A stretch of 64,000 nucleotides of DNA from JANXQZ01 sp038225555 (lineage in GTDB: Bacteria > Acidobacteriota > Terriglobia > Bryobacterales > Bryobacteraceae). The notes beneath the pieces were generated by a model. The model saw nothing but the letters and a program-made list of their open reading frames with translations, ran no database searches and had not been told where the DNA came from. The DNA lies in NCBI GenBank assembly GCA_038225555.1, contig JBBRRB010000001.1, positions 248,001 through 312,000 of the forward strand. Direction: 5' to 3'. A program made the translations under genes and the position numbers. Below, piece after piece: positions 17,084 through 26,187 of this stretch (positions are counted from its first letter, which is position 1; each line of letters opens with the position of its first letter).

Positions 17084-18274
17084 ATGAAGTTCCAACACCT
17101 GAAATGGGCGGTCTTCGCGTTAGCGACGATTCCGCCAGCCAGTGCTCAGCCGTACGCAGGCTCCAAGAGCTGTGCCCCATGCCACGCCGCGACCTACGCA
17201 AGCTGGCAGAAAACGCGAATGGCGAATGTTGTTTTGGACCCCAAGGTACATCCAGATGCCATCATCGGGGACTTCTCGCACCCGAATGCCCTGGTCACGT
17301 TCAAGAAGGCAGATGTTGCCTTCACGTACGGCAGCAAGTGGAAGCAGCGGTATTTCACGAAAGTGGGCGACGACTATTTCGTGTTTCCAGCGCAATGGGA
17401 TGTGATCAACTCAGTCTGGCGCGCTTATAATCCAAAACCCGGAACGGATTGGTGGACCGACAAGTACCCCCTCGATCAGATGCAGCGCCCCACCGGCCCT
17501 CTCTGCGACGGGTGTCACTCCGTAAACTACAACATCGCCACCAAGCAGGTAACGGAGTGGAACGTAGGTTGCGAGAAGTGTCACGGACCGGGTGCGGCGC
17601 ACGTGCAGCGCCCGTCCAAAGGCAACATCGTGAATCCAGCGAGACTCGATTTCGTTCGAGCTAACGACGTTTGCATTCAGTGTCACTCGCAAGGACAGCC
17701 AAGAAGCAATCCGATTCAAGGCCGCTATTATGACTGGCCTGTCGGCTTCGAAGCGGGCGGCCGATTAAGCGACGTCTGGAAGCTGGAGGAACACAAGCTG
17801 GGCGAGACGACGTTCACCCACTTCGCGGACGACTCCGCACACAAAAACCGCATGCAGGGAAACGACTTCGTGACTAGCAGGATGCATCAGCGCGGCGTCA
17901 CGTGCTTTAGCTGTCACAATGTCCACGGCACACAGAACGATGCGGATCTCATCAAGCCCGGCAGCTTGATGTGTCTCGAATGCCATGGGCCGAAATCGCC
18001 CAACGGACCTCAGGGAAGTCTTGAGGAGCACACGCATCATGCAGCCCTCAGCGCCGGCAGCCAATGCACGGCCTGTCACATGCCCAAAATCGCTCAGACC
18101 ATCGCCGACGTGAACGTCCGCAGCCACACCTTTCGGTTTATAACTCCCGCGTCCAGTGAACGGTTGAAAATCCCGAACGCATGCGTGCTCTGCCATAAAG
18201 ACAAGACCAATGCCTGGGCCGGGCAACAGCTTCAAGGGTGGAAGAATTTCTCTTCTTGGAGGATGGAAAATTAA
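17084..18274 (+). CDS. Secreted octaheme c-type cytochrome
   Basis: The 396-residue protein has a signal peptide (MKFQHLKWAVFALATIPPASA) and eight CxxCH heme-binding motifs: CAPCH, CDGCH, CEKCH, CIQCH, CFSCH, CLECH, CTACH and CVLCH. It resembles the cytochrome c554-like domain found in many acidobacterial and planctomycete proteins, where it is often followed by TPR repeats; here the chain ends soon after the eighth heme. It probably acts in periplasmic electron transfer. The ATG at 17084 gives a proper signal peptide; the frame extends further upstream into cbiO and that part is ignored. Confidence 0.9.
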   Translation: MKFQHLKWAVFALATIPPASAQPYAGSKSCAPCHAATYASWQKTRMANVVLDPKVHPDAIIGDFSHPNALVTFKKADVAFTYGSKWKQRYFTKVGDDYFVFPAQWDVINSVWRAYNPKPGTDWWTDKYPLDQMQRPTGPLCDGCHSVNYNIATKQVTEWNVGCEKCHGPGAAHVQRPSKGNIVNPARLDFVRANDVCIQCHSQGQPRSNPIQGRYYDWPVGFEAGGRLSDVWKLEEHKLGETTFTHFADDSAHKNRMQGNDFVTSRMHQRGVTCFSCHNVHGTQNDADLIKPGSLMCLECHGPKSPNGPQGSLEEHTHHAALSAGSQCTACHMPKIAQTIADVNVRSHTFRFITPASSERLKIPNACVLCHKDKTNAWAGQQLQGWKNFSSWRMEN

Positions 18275-18321
18275 TCGGGAAAACCAGGTTGCCATGCTAT
18301 ACTCCTTCGGCGGAGGAAGAA

Positions 18322-19107
18322 ATGGCAATTGTCGATAAATTTGCCCCGGGCGCGCCGTGCTGGTTTGAATTGGGCACCAAGGACCAGGACGCTGCCAAGC
18401 GGTTCTACGGCCAGCTCTTAGGCTGGTCGGTGGAGGACGCCCCCATGGGACCGGGCCAGTTCTACACAATGTTCAAATTGGAAGGGCACTATGCAGCGGC
18501 GGCTTACGCGCTTGAGCCCAAGATGCTGGAGCAGGGCGTTCCGAGCCACTGGATGGTGTACTTCGCCGCACCGAACATCGATGAGTCGGCTGCCAAAGTT
18601 TCGGAACTGGGCGGCACACTGGTGCAACCTCCCTTCGACGTAATGGAAGCTGGACGGATGGCCCTCTGCAAGGATCCCGAAGGGGCAATGTTCTGTTTGT
18701 GGCAAGGGAAGGCGAACCCGGGCGTGGGCGTTATCCGCCAGGATAATGCGGTTTGCTGGGCCGAACTGGCAACGCGAGATACGGCCAAGGCCGGCAAGTT
18801 CTACACTGGCTTGTTGGGCTGGCAGACGAAGGGCAGCGCGAATATGCCCACCTATCTCGAATTCACCGTGGATGGTCAGCCCAGCGGCGGACTGCTTCCG
18901 ATGGACGAACAGTGGAAAGATATGCCTTCACACTGGGGTATTTACTTTCAGGTGGCCGACTGCGACAAGGCTGCCTCAAAGGCGCAGGAACTCGGCGCAA
19001 CGGTGCGTTTTGGCCCGTTCAGCGCTCCTGGCGTGGGCCGAATGGCAATGCTCGCCGATCCGCAGGGAGCAGGCTTCTCGCTCATCACTCTCGAACGTCC
19101 AATGTGA
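18322..19107 (+). CDS. Two-domain VOC family protein
   Basis: The 261-residue protein contains two glyoxalase-like modules (about 8-125 and 135-260), each with the opening pattern FELGTKDQDAAKRFYGQLLGW or WAELATRDTAKAGKFYTGLLGW. This tandem arrangement is common in actinobacterial and acidobacterial VOC proteins annotated as hydroxylases, but the reaction is not known. The ATG at 18322 was chosen because GGAGGAAGA lies just upstream and the conserved start follows. Confidence 0.88.
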   Translation: MAIVDKFAPGAPCWFELGTKDQDAAKRFYGQLLGWSVEDAPMGPGQFYTMFKLEGHYAAAAYALEPKMLEQGVPSHWMVYFAAPNIDESAAKVSELGGTLVQPPFDVMEAGRMALCKDPEGAMFCLWQGKANPGVGVIRQDNAVCWAELATRDTAKAGKFYTGLLGWQTKGSANMPTYLEFTVDGQPSGGLLPMDEQWKDMPSHWGIYFQVADCDKAASKAQELGATVRFGPFSAPGVGRMAMLADPQGAGFSLITLERPM

Positions 19108-19140
19108 ACCTGGCGCGCAAGATCCAACTACAATAAGCAA

Positions 19141-19758
19141 TTGCGACTCGCTCTCTTTGGCGGTACCTTCGACCCCGTTCACAATGCCCACATCACCGTA
19201 GCTCGGGAAGCCGCCGACAACTTCCACCTTGACCGCGTCCTGTTCATTCCCGCCGCCCACCCGCCCCATAAAATCGATTCGACCGGGGCCACCTACGAAG
19301 AGCGCTATCGAATGGTGGAACTGGCCTGCGAGGCCGACCCGCGCTTCGTTCCTTCTCGAATCGAAGAAGGCGAAGGCAAGAGCTATTCCATCAACACGAT
19401 TGAAAAGCTCCGGTCGCTCGATGCGATCCTGTACTTCATCATCGGAGCTGACGCGTTCGCCGAAATCGCCACCTGGCATCGCTGGCAGGATGTGATCCGG
19501 CTCACGGATTTCATTGTCGTCACCAGGCCCGGCCATCAATACACGACTCCGGAAGGAGCGCGGGTACACCGTCTGGATACCCTGGCTCTTCCAGTGTCCT
19601 CGTCGGAGGTGCGGCAGCAGCTCGCATCGGGAACGGCGACTCCCGATCTTCCTCCAGCGGTGGCTCAATTCATTCGGGAACATTCTCTGTACGGTTCCGA
19701 GGCGCGAAACACCGGCCTCCCGGCGGCGTCCAACGAATCATGTACAAACCTCTATTAG
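19141..19758 (+). CDS. nadD: Nicotinate-nucleotide adenylyltransferase
   Basis: The 205-residue enzyme makes deamido-NAD from nicotinate mononucleotide and ATP, an essential step in NAD biosynthesis. The nucleotidyltransferase signature GGTFDPVHNAH is at residues 7-17; FIPAAHPPHK follows; and the distal motif SSSEVRQQLASG stands for the usual SSTxIR. The TTG at 19141 is the only start that places the signature correctly; a weak TACAAT-like -10 lies about 10 bases upstream. The end overlaps the next gene by 19 bases. Confidence 0.93.
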   Translation: MRLALFGGTFDPVHNAHITVAREAADNFHLDRVLFIPAAHPPHKIDSTGATYEERYRMVELACEADPRFVPSRIEEGEGKSYSINTIEKLRSLDAILYFIIGADAFAEIATWHRWQDVIRLTDFIVVTRPGHQYTTPEGARVHRLDTLALPVSSSEVRQQLASGTATPDLPPAVAQFIREHSLYGSEARNTGLPAASNESCTNLY

Positions 19759-19958
19759 CCGCGGTCGCTTTGGCTTGCCTGCTGAGTTGCTCGAACGAAG
19801 ACGACCGCAGAGCCAAGGCAAAGCTTGAGCACGCCAAGCAGGAACTCAAACACGACGCCGACAAAGCTGGACGCGAGATCAAGAAAGAAGCTCATGAACT
19901 CTCTCGCGAGATCAAGAAGGGCTCGGAACATCTGAAGGATAAAGTGAACGCGAAGTAA
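19740..19958 (+). CDS. Small predicted lipoprotein
   Basis: The 72-residue product has a short hydrophobic N-terminus ending in the lipobox LLSC (Cys17), then a highly charged helix (KLEHAKQELKHDADKAGREIKKEAHELS, split by no proline) that should form a coiled coil or amphipathic rod, in the style of Lpp-like or apolipoprotein-like envelope proteins. It overlaps the 3' end of nadD in another frame, and the two are probably co-transcribed. Function unknown. Confidence 0.72.
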   Translation: MYKPLLAAVALACLLSCSNEDDRRAKAKLEHAKQELKHDADKAGREIKKEAHELSREIKKGSEHLKDKVNAK

Positions 19959-19989
19959 TCGATTCGCTAAAATGGAGGTGTTGCCTCTC

Positions 19990-22020
19990 ATGCCTGCCAT
20001 TCAGTCCCATCCCCTTCTTGATTTCGAATTTCAGATCCCTTTCGATCAAATCCGCGCAGAACAGGTCGAACCCGCCATTCATGAATTGCTTGCTGACGCT
20101 CGCACCCGACTCGACTCGTTGATCGCAGATACCGCCTCAAGAACGTTCGAGAACACGATGGTCCGGCTGGACCGTTTGACCGAACGGCTGGAGCACGCGA
20201 TGGGAATCGTGCGCCATCTGGAGTCCGTGGTCACGACGCCCGAATTGCGCGCCGCACTGAATGCCGTGCAGCCCGAGGTCAGCCTGTTCTACTCCGGCAT
20301 TCCGCTGAACGCTGCTTTATGGGCGGTGATCCGGGGCTACGCGGAGACGGACGACGCAAAGAAGCTGGAAGGAACTCGCAAGAGATACCTGAAGAAAACG
20401 ATTGAGAGTTTCCGACGCCATGGCGCCGAACTCGATCCTGAAGGCAAGAAGAAGCTGGAAGACATCGACGTCGAACTTTCCAAGATCACCACGAAATTCG
20501 GTGAAAATGTTCTGGACTCAACCAACGAGTACGAACTAGTGATTCACGATGAGGCCAAGCTGGCTGGCTTGCCTCCCACGGCGATCGCGGCCGCGCGGGC
20601 CAGCGCCGCCTCCAAGCAATTGCCGGAACCTTCCTGGCGCTTCACACTGCAGGCGCCGAGCTTTATCCCGCTGCTGACTTACCTGGATGACGAAGCAATT
20701 CGGGAACAGGTTTATCGCGCGCAGACCACTCGGGCCACTCAGGGCGGCCACGATAATCGCGGGATCCTCCAACGCATTCTCGAGCTGCGCCATGCAAAGG
20801 CAAACCTGCTGGGGTTTAAGGACTTCGCCGATCTTGTTCTGGATGACCGCATGGCCCACACGGGCGGTCGTGCGCAAGCTTTCCTGGCCGATCTGAAGAC
20901 CAGGAGCGAAGGCAAATTTCATATCGAGAACGCCGAACTGCAAGACTTCGCGGGCAAGCCTCTTCAGCCTTGGCACGTGGCCTATTATGCGGAAAAGCAG
21001 CGTAAGGCTCTCTACGACTTCGATGAAGAGGAGCTCAGGCCGTACTTTCCTCTGGATCGCGTGGTGCAGGGAATGTTTGAGATTGTCGGGCGCTTGTACG
21101 GCATTCAGGTGGTGGAGCGGAAGGGCGTGCCGGTCTGGGATCCGGCCGTGAAGTATTTCGAGATTCACGACGAGAACGCTCTGATGGGGGCTTTCTATGC
21201 CGATTGGTTTCCCCGCGAGAACAAGCGCGGCGGAGCTTGGATGGACGCGTTCATCACCGGCGTAAGCTCCGATCTTCATAGGGAGCCGCATGCCGGTCTG
21301 ATCTGCGGCAACCTGACGCCGCCGGTGGACGGAAAGCCTGCGCTGCTGACGCACCGCGAAGTGGAAACCATATTTCACGAGTTCGGACATTTGCTGCATC
21401 ATTGCCTAAGCCAGGTGGAGATTCGAGGCTTCGCCGGAGCCAACGTGGCGTGGGATTTTGTGGAGCTTCCCTCGCAGATTATGGAAAACTGGTGCTGGGA
21501 GCGCGAGGCGCTCGATCTGTTCGCCCGACATTACGAGACCTCCGATCCGATTCCGCAAGATCTGTTTGAAAAAATGCTGCGCGCCCGCAGATTCCGCGCG
21601 GCGAACACGCAGATGCGCCAGTTAGGATTCGGATATGTCGATTTGGCGCTCCATCGAGAATACCGGCCGGAGCAGGACGGCGATGTGCTGGCTTATGCGC
21701 GGACGCTAATGCAGCAGTTCTCGGCTGCGCCGCTGCCCCTCGAGCATGCCATGATCGCATCGTTCACGCATCTGTTTGCAAGTCCGGTGGCTTACGGAGC
21801 GGGTTATTACTCGTACAAGTGGGCCGAGGTGTTGGATGCGGACGCGTTCACGCGCTTCCGGGAACTGGGGATCTTCAGCCGTGAAGCGGGATTGCAGTTC
21901 CGGCGGAATATCCTCTCGAAAGGAGATAGTGAAGATCCAGCGGAGCTTTACCGCAAGTTTATGGGCCGCGATCCGGATCCAAACGCGCTGCTGGAGAGGT
22001 TTGGCCTTTTGACTGCGTAG
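19990..22020 (+). CDS. M3 family oligopeptidase (PrlC/Dcp-like)
   Basis: The 676-residue zinc metallopeptidase degrades short peptides in the cytoplasm. The catalytic motif HEFGH starts at His463 and the downstream Glu ligand is in the ENWCWEREAL segment. The N-terminal part (FDQIRAEQVEPAIHELLADA, FENTMVRLDRLTERLEHAMG) is typical of the family, and the length is normal. An in-frame ATG at 19972 exists, but GGAGGTG at 19975-19981 is the ribosome-binding site for the ATG at 19990, so the shorter form is preferred. No signal peptide. Confidence 0.93.
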   Translation: MPAIQSHPLLDFEFQIPFDQIRAEQVEPAIHELLADARTRLDSLIADTASRTFENTMVRLDRLTERLEHAMGIVRHLESVVTTPELRAALNAVQPEVSLFYSGIPLNAALWAVIRGYAETDDAKKLEGTRKRYLKKTIESFRRHGAELDPEGKKKLEDIDVELSKITTKFGENVLDSTNEYELVIHDEAKLAGLPPTAIAAARASAASKQLPEPSWRFTLQAPSFIPLLTYLDDEAIREQVYRAQTTRATQGGHDNRGILQRILELRHAKANLLGFKDFADLVLDDRMAHTGGRAQAFLADLKTRSEGKFHIENAELQDFAGKPLQPWHVAYYAEKQRKALYDFDEEELRPYFPLDRVVQGMFEIVGRLYGIQVVERKGVPVWDPAVKYFEIHDENALMGAFYADWFPRENKRGGAWMDAFITGVSSDLHREPHAGLICGNLTPPVDGKPALLTHREVETIFHEFGHLLHHCLSQVEIRGFAGANVAWDFVELPSQIMENWCWEREALDLFARHYETSDPIPQDLFEKMLRARRFRAANTQMRQLGFGYVDLALHREYRPEQDGDVLAYARTLMQQFSAAPLPLEHAMIASFTHLFASPVAYGAGYYSYKWAEVLDADAFTRFRELGIFSREAGLQFRRNILSKGDSEDPAELYRKFMGRDPDPNALLERFGLLTA

Positions 22021-22064
22021 CGCGTAGTATTCTATAAGATCAACGTTTGTTGGAGGATTCTCTT

Positions 22065-23240
22065 ATGCTTGCCACGTTCCGCGCCGGCAGTTTGTTGACG
22101 TTTGGATTACTGCTCTTCACGGGAGCCGCTTCGGCCCAGATTTCCGCCATTGAGGGCGATGTCAAAGCCGGCGACGGATCCGCTGTGAAAGGGGCCTCGA
22201 TCCTGATCGAACGAAAAGATATGAAAGGCACTTATAAGGGTGCCAAAACGGATAAGAAGGGCCATTACATCTATAACGGCCTGCCGCTGGGGACTTACAA
22301 AGTTAGCCTCATGGTGGACGGCGCGACGGTCGACTCCGTGGACAACGTGAGAACCCGCCTGGGTGATCCGACGCCCATCAACTTCGACATGAAGAAGGCC
22401 GAGGCCGACAAGCAAGCCCTGGCCAAAGCAGCTGAGACAGGCACGTTAACCAAGGAGCAGGAGCGCAGCCTTTCGAAAGAACAGAAAGACGCACTTGAAA
22501 AGCGGGCCAAGGAAAACGCTGCGGCCATGGCCAAGAACAAAGCGTTGAACGATGCTTTTAACGGCGGCATGACGGCCATGGAAACAAAGCAATACGATGC
22601 CGCGGTCGAGTCTTTTAAGAAAGCATCGGTTGAGGATCCTAAGCAGGAAGCGGTTTGGGCACAACTGGCTCGCGCGTACAACGAGAAGGCCGACTCGGAA
22701 AAAAAGCCGGATCAGATGCAGCAGCGCACTGAGGATTTAGACAACGCGGTGGCGGCGTACGGCAAGGCGCTAGAGTTGAAGCCTGACGACTCGGCGCTGC
22801 ACTTAAACCTTGCGCTCGCCCTCGCCAATCTGAAGAAGACTCCAGAAGCCAAAACCGAACTTGAGAAAGCGGCGACCCTCGACCCGACTCAGGCTGGCAA
22901 GGCCTATTACAATTTGGGCGCGATTCTGATCAATTCGGGCCAGAACGATGCAGCCAGCGAAGCCTTCAAGACCGCGCTCGACCAGGATCCTAACTACGCT
23001 GACGCATATTATCAGTACGGCGTCACGCTGATGGGGAAGATGACGGTTGGCGCGGATGGCAAAGTGACCTACGCTCCCGGCACGCGCGAAGCGTTCGAGA
23101 AATATCTCGAATTGAAGCCCACAGGGGCCAATGCGGAAGCGGCTAAGGGCTTTGTCACGGCGATGGGCGGCACCATCAGCACCACCTACGTAAATCCGAA
23201 CGCACCGAAGAAGCCCGCACCTGCGACGAAAAAGAAGTAG
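22065..23240 (+). CDS. Secreted carboxypeptidase-regulatory-like/TPR protein
   Basis: The 391-residue protein has a signal peptide (ATFRAGSLLTFGLLLFTGAASA), a beta-sandwich of the carboxypeptidase-regulatory type (about 33-105, with GHYIYNGLPLGTYKVSLMVDG), a lysine/glutamate-rich helical linker, and TPR units (about 175-350, e.g. GKALELKPDDSALHLNLALAL and AYYNLGAILINSGQNDAASEAF). The tail is Pro/Lys-rich. Such proteins are frequent in acidobacteria and probably act in the periplasm as scaffolds. The ATG at 22065 follows a GGAGG site at 22052-22056. Confidence 0.87.
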   Translation: MLATFRAGSLLTFGLLLFTGAASAQISAIEGDVKAGDGSAVKGASILIERKDMKGTYKGAKTDKKGHYIYNGLPLGTYKVSLMVDGATVDSVDNVRTRLGDPTPINFDMKKAEADKQALAKAAETGTLTKEQERSLSKEQKDALEKRAKENAAAMAKNKALNDAFNGGMTAMETKQYDAAVESFKKASVEDPKQEAVWAQLARAYNEKADSEKKPDQMQQRTEDLDNAVAAYGKALELKPDDSALHLNLALALANLKKTPEAKTELEKAATLDPTQAGKAYYNLGAILINSGQNDAASEAFKTALDQDPNYADAYYQYGVTLMGKMTVGADGKVTYAPGTREAFEKYLELKPTGANAEAAKGFVTAMGGTISTTYVNPNAPKKPAPATKKK

Positions 23241-23276
23241 CGTGGGCGCTTTGCTGCTCAACGCCCGCTCCCAACT

Positions 23277-24641
23277 ATGAATGTATGCATTATCGGCACA
23301 GGATACGTCGGACTTACTACCGGGACGTGTCTGGCGTTTCTAGGTCACGAAGTCACGTGTATTGACGCCGATGTAAAAAAAGTAGAGATGCTCAGGGCGG
23401 GCCAGTCGCCGATTTATGAGCCCATGCTGCCTGAACTGCTCGCCGAAGCTTCATCGAATTTGCGCTTTACGGCGGATTATGCGGAGGGAGTTCCCAAAGC
23501 CGACGTCATCTTCATCGCGGTGGGAACGCCTCCTTCTCCGAATGGCAGTCCCGATCTGAAATATCTTTGCGCCGCTGCCCAAGGGATCGGCAAACATTTC
23601 GATGGCGATTACACGGTTGTCGTGAATAAATCCACGGTTCCGATCGGAAGCGGCAATTGGGTGGGATCCATCGTTCGCGAGTCTTACGAGCAGCATCATG
23701 GCCGAAAGGCGGATAAACGATTTTCGGTAGCCTCCAATCCGGAATTTCTGCGGGAAGGAACGGCTCTTCACGACAGTCTGTTTGCCGACCGCGTTGTGAT
23801 CGGCTCGGACGATCAGCACCCGCCCGAGGTTCGCTACAGCCTCTCCCCCCCCACCCGCCACCCCCCCCCCACCGCGCCCACCTTTCTGCCGCGCCCGGAA
23901 GGGATGGGGGCGGTGCCGCTCATCTCCACCGACCTGGCCTCCGCGGAACTGATCAAGTACGCCGCCAATGCATTCCTCGCGCTGAAGATCAGCTACATTA
24001 ACGAAATCGGACAGCTCGCCGAAAAGGTGGGCGCCGACATCACTCAGGTGGCGAAGGGCATTGGTCTGGATGCGCGCATCGGAACGCGTTTCTTGCAGGC
24101 GGGAATCGGCTGGGGCGGATCGTGTTTCGGAAAGGATACTGCGGCGCTGATTGCCACAGCGGCTGAATACGGGCTCAGCGCTCCGATTGTCGAAGCGGCG
24201 CGAGAGATCAACCGCCGCCAGCGCGAGCGCGTGGTGGAAAAACTGCTGGCGGAGCTCAAGATCTTAAAAGGCCGAACCATTGGGCTGTTGGGCCTGGCTT
24301 TTAAGCCCAACACCGACGATCTGCGCGAAGCTCCGGCCATCGACATCGCCCGCAAGCTAATCGAAAGGGGCTGCAAAGTAAAGGTGCATGATCCCGTGGC
24401 GATGGAGAAGTTTCAAGCCGATTATCCGGATCTGGCGGTGGTTCGATGCGAAACAGCCGAGGCTGTCGCTGAGGACGCGGACGCTCTGGTGCTGGTGACC
24501 GAGTGGCACCAGTATCGCGAATTGCCGTGGGAAGAATTGGCCGCGCGCATGCGCACGCCCATTATTCTGGATGGCCGCAACGCACTTGACCGCGCACGGC
24601 TCACGCGCTTCGGGTTCCGCTATATCGGGATCGCGGGGTAG
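23277..24641 (+). CDS. ugd: UDP-glucose 6-dehydrogenase
   Basis: The 454-residue enzyme oxidises UDP-glucose to UDP-glucuronate with two NAD, supplying exopolysaccharide precursors. The N-terminal NAD fold opens with CIIGTGYVGLTTGTCLAFLGH; the active-site cysteine is Cys283 in GWGGSCFGKDTAAL; LGLAFKPNTDDLREAPA marks the C-terminal UDP-binding domain. Around residues 189-202 the protein reads SPPTRHPPPTAPTF, encoded by an abnormal run of cytosines, where relatives have an ordinary helix-like segment of similar length. The frame survives, so either a real low-complexity change or degraded base calls are possible. Confidence 0.92.
   Translation: MNVCIIGTGYVGLTTGTCLAFLGHEVTCIDADVKKVEMLRAGQSPIYEPMLPELLAEASSNLRFTADYAEGVPKADVIFIAVGTPPSPNGSPDLKYLCAAAQGIGKHFDGDYTVVVNKSTVPIGSGNWVGSIVRESYEQHHGRKADKRFSVASNPEFLREGTALHDSLFADRVVIGSDDQHPPEVRYSLSPPTRHPPPTAPTFLPRPEGMGAVPLISTDLASAELIKYAANAFLALKISYINEIGQLAEKVGADITQVAKGIGLDARIGTRFLQAGIGWGGSCFGKDTAALIATAAEYGLSAPIVEAAREINRRQRERVVEKLLAELKILKGRTIGLLGLAFKPNTDDLREAPAIDIARKLIERGCKVKVHDPVAMEKFQADYPDLAVVRCETAEAVAEDADALVLVTEWHQYRELPWEELAARMRTPIILDGRNALDRARLTRFGFRYIGIAG
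23841..23880 (+). repeat. C-rich low-complexity tract inside ugd
   Basis: Of these 40 bases nearly all are cytosine, including one run of ten or more, in contrast to the mixed sequence on both sides. It lies in the middle of a conserved enzyme domain and keeps the reading frame. It could be a sequencing or assembly artefact, or a real simple-sequence tract. Confidence 0.85.
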
Positions 24642-24652
24642 GCTGGATTCAC

Positions 24653-25420
24653 ATGAACATTCAGGGTAAGACCGGTCTCGTCACCGGAGGCGCTTCCGGG
24701 CTGGGAGCCGCCACTGCCCGCATGCTGAGTGAGGCTGGCGGGAACGTCGTGATTTTGGATTTGAACCAGGCGGGCGGTCAGGCGCTGGCGGACGAACTAG
24801 GGGCAGGCGCTCGCTTTGTGAAAGCTGACGTGAGCGATGCCGGTCAAGCCGAAGCCGCCGTGAAGCTGGCGGTGGAGGCTTTTGGCGGTTTGCACTTTGC
24901 GGTGAATTGCGCCGGGATTGGCGATCCGCAAAAAGTGGTGGATAAGGAAGGCCCAGCAAATCTGGAGCGGTTCTCGCGAGTGATTCGCGTGAACCTGATC
25001 GGCACGTTCAACGTTTGCCGGCTTGCGGCCGCGGCCATTTTGCAAAACGAACCCAATCCGGACGGTGAACGCGGCGTTCTGATTAATACCGCCTCCGTGG
25101 CGGCGTTCGACGGGCAGATCGGGCAAGCTTCCTATGCAGCCTCCAAGGGAGGTATCGCCGCGCTGACCCTTCCTTTGGCGCGCGATCTCGCCCGCAGCGG
25201 GATTCGCGTGATGACTATTGCTCCGGGCCTGTTCGACACGCCCATGCTGGCTGCCCTGCCTGAAAACGTGCGGACGGCTTTGGGGGCGATGGTCCCATTC
25301 CCGGCGCGCTTGGGCCAGCCTCGGGAGTACGCGCAACTCGCGCGCCACATCATTGAAAATTCAATGCTGAACGGTGAAGTGATCCGGCTGGATGGGGCGA
25401 TTCGCATGGCACCGAAGTAA
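24653..25420 (+). CDS. SDR family dehydrogenase (3-hydroxyacyl-CoA dehydrogenase type 2-like)
   Basis: The 255-residue short-chain dehydrogenase has the cofactor motif TGGASGLG (10-17), an acidic residue after the second strand (VVILDLN) that favours NAD, NCAGIG, the catalytic Ser in INTASVAAF, and Tyr/Lys in YAASKGG. The segment GQIGQASYAASKGGIAALTLPLARDLA and the ending NGEVIRLDGAIRMAPK are characteristic of HSD17B10-like 3-hydroxyacyl-CoA dehydrogenases, suggesting beta-oxidation of branched or short acyl-CoAs. It follows ugd by 11 bases but shows no functional link to it. Confidence 0.88.
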   Translation: MNIQGKTGLVTGGASGLGAATARMLSEAGGNVVILDLNQAGGQALADELGAGARFVKADVSDAGQAEAAVKLAVEAFGGLHFAVNCAGIGDPQKVVDKEGPANLERFSRVIRVNLIGTFNVCRLAAAAILQNEPNPDGERGVLINTASVAAFDGQIGQASYAASKGGIAALTLPLARDLARSGIRVMTIAPGLFDTPMLAALPENVRTALGAMVPFPARLGQPREYAQLARHIIENSMLNGEVIRLDGAIRMAPK

Positions 25421-25503
25421 GCGGTTATCCTGGAAGTAGACCACTCGCCTAAACAATTCTTAGTCGTTCCGGGCGGTCCGGTTCATCCTAAAGGTGAAAC
25501 AAA

Positions 25504-26187
25504 ATGAGTGCAACCGCAGTCGGTCTTGCTGACGAACGCGCCCTCCGCTTCTACGATTCCACCGTCGGTAAAAAAGCGGTGATGGCGATCAGCGGCATCG
25601 CGCTGTTTCTATTCATACTCGCTCACCTGCTGGGCAATCTCCAGTTCTTCGAAGGCCGTGAAAAGATGGACGCCTATGGGCGCTTTCTGCGAGTGGAGCC
25701 GGCCCTTCTGTGGGGCGCCCGCATCACTTTGCTAATCATGGTGCTGCTGCACATCTGGTCATCGATCCAGCTCGCGCTGCGCAAGACCCGAGCCCGCCCG
25801 GAGGGCTACGTAAAGAAGAAAGCGATCACCTCAACCTACGCATCCAGAACCATGTATTGGAGCGGTCCCATCATTGCCGTGTTCGTGATTTATCATCTGC
25901 TCGATTTCACGTTTGGCGTCGTCAATCCCGGCTTCACGGAGGGAGCAGTCTACGATAACATCGTTCACGGTTTCCAGAACCCGATCGTGTCTGCCTTCTA
26001 TATCTTCGCAATGGCTTTGCTGTGCATGCATTTGTATCACGGCGCCTGGAGCATGTTCCAGACCCTGGGAGTGGGCTCGCCCCGCTACACGCCGCTGCTT
26101 AGGCGTCTGGCGGCCCTGCTCTCCATCGCGATCTTCGTGGGCTTTACTTCCATTCCCGTGGCAGTTCTCGTTGGCCTGAGAAGCTGA
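25504..26187 (+). CDS. sdhC: Succinate dehydrogenase/fumarate reductase cytochrome b subunit (Sdh2)
   Basis: The 227-residue membrane subunit has about five helices and matches the single-chain cytochrome b558 family of type B complexes (as in Bacillus, Geobacter and Bacteroidetes). Histidines suited to heme b ligation lie in LFILAHLLGNLQFF, LLHIWSSIQLAL, FVIYHLLDFTFG and MHLYHGAWSMFQTLG. It anchors the flavoprotein and iron-sulfur subunits and exchanges electrons with quinone. AAGGTGA precedes the ATG. The stop overlaps the sdhA start by one base. Confidence 0.92.
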   Translation: MSATAVGLADERALRFYDSTVGKKAVMAISGIALFLFILAHLLGNLQFFEGREKMDAYGRFLRVEPALLWGARITLLIMVLLHIWSSIQLALRKTRARPEGYVKKKAITSTYASRTMYWSGPIIAVFVIYHLLDFTFGVVNPGFTEGAVYDNIVHGFQNPIVSAFYIFAMALLCMHLYHGAWSMFQTLGVGSPRYTPLLRRLAALLSIAIFVGFTSIPVAVLVGLRS

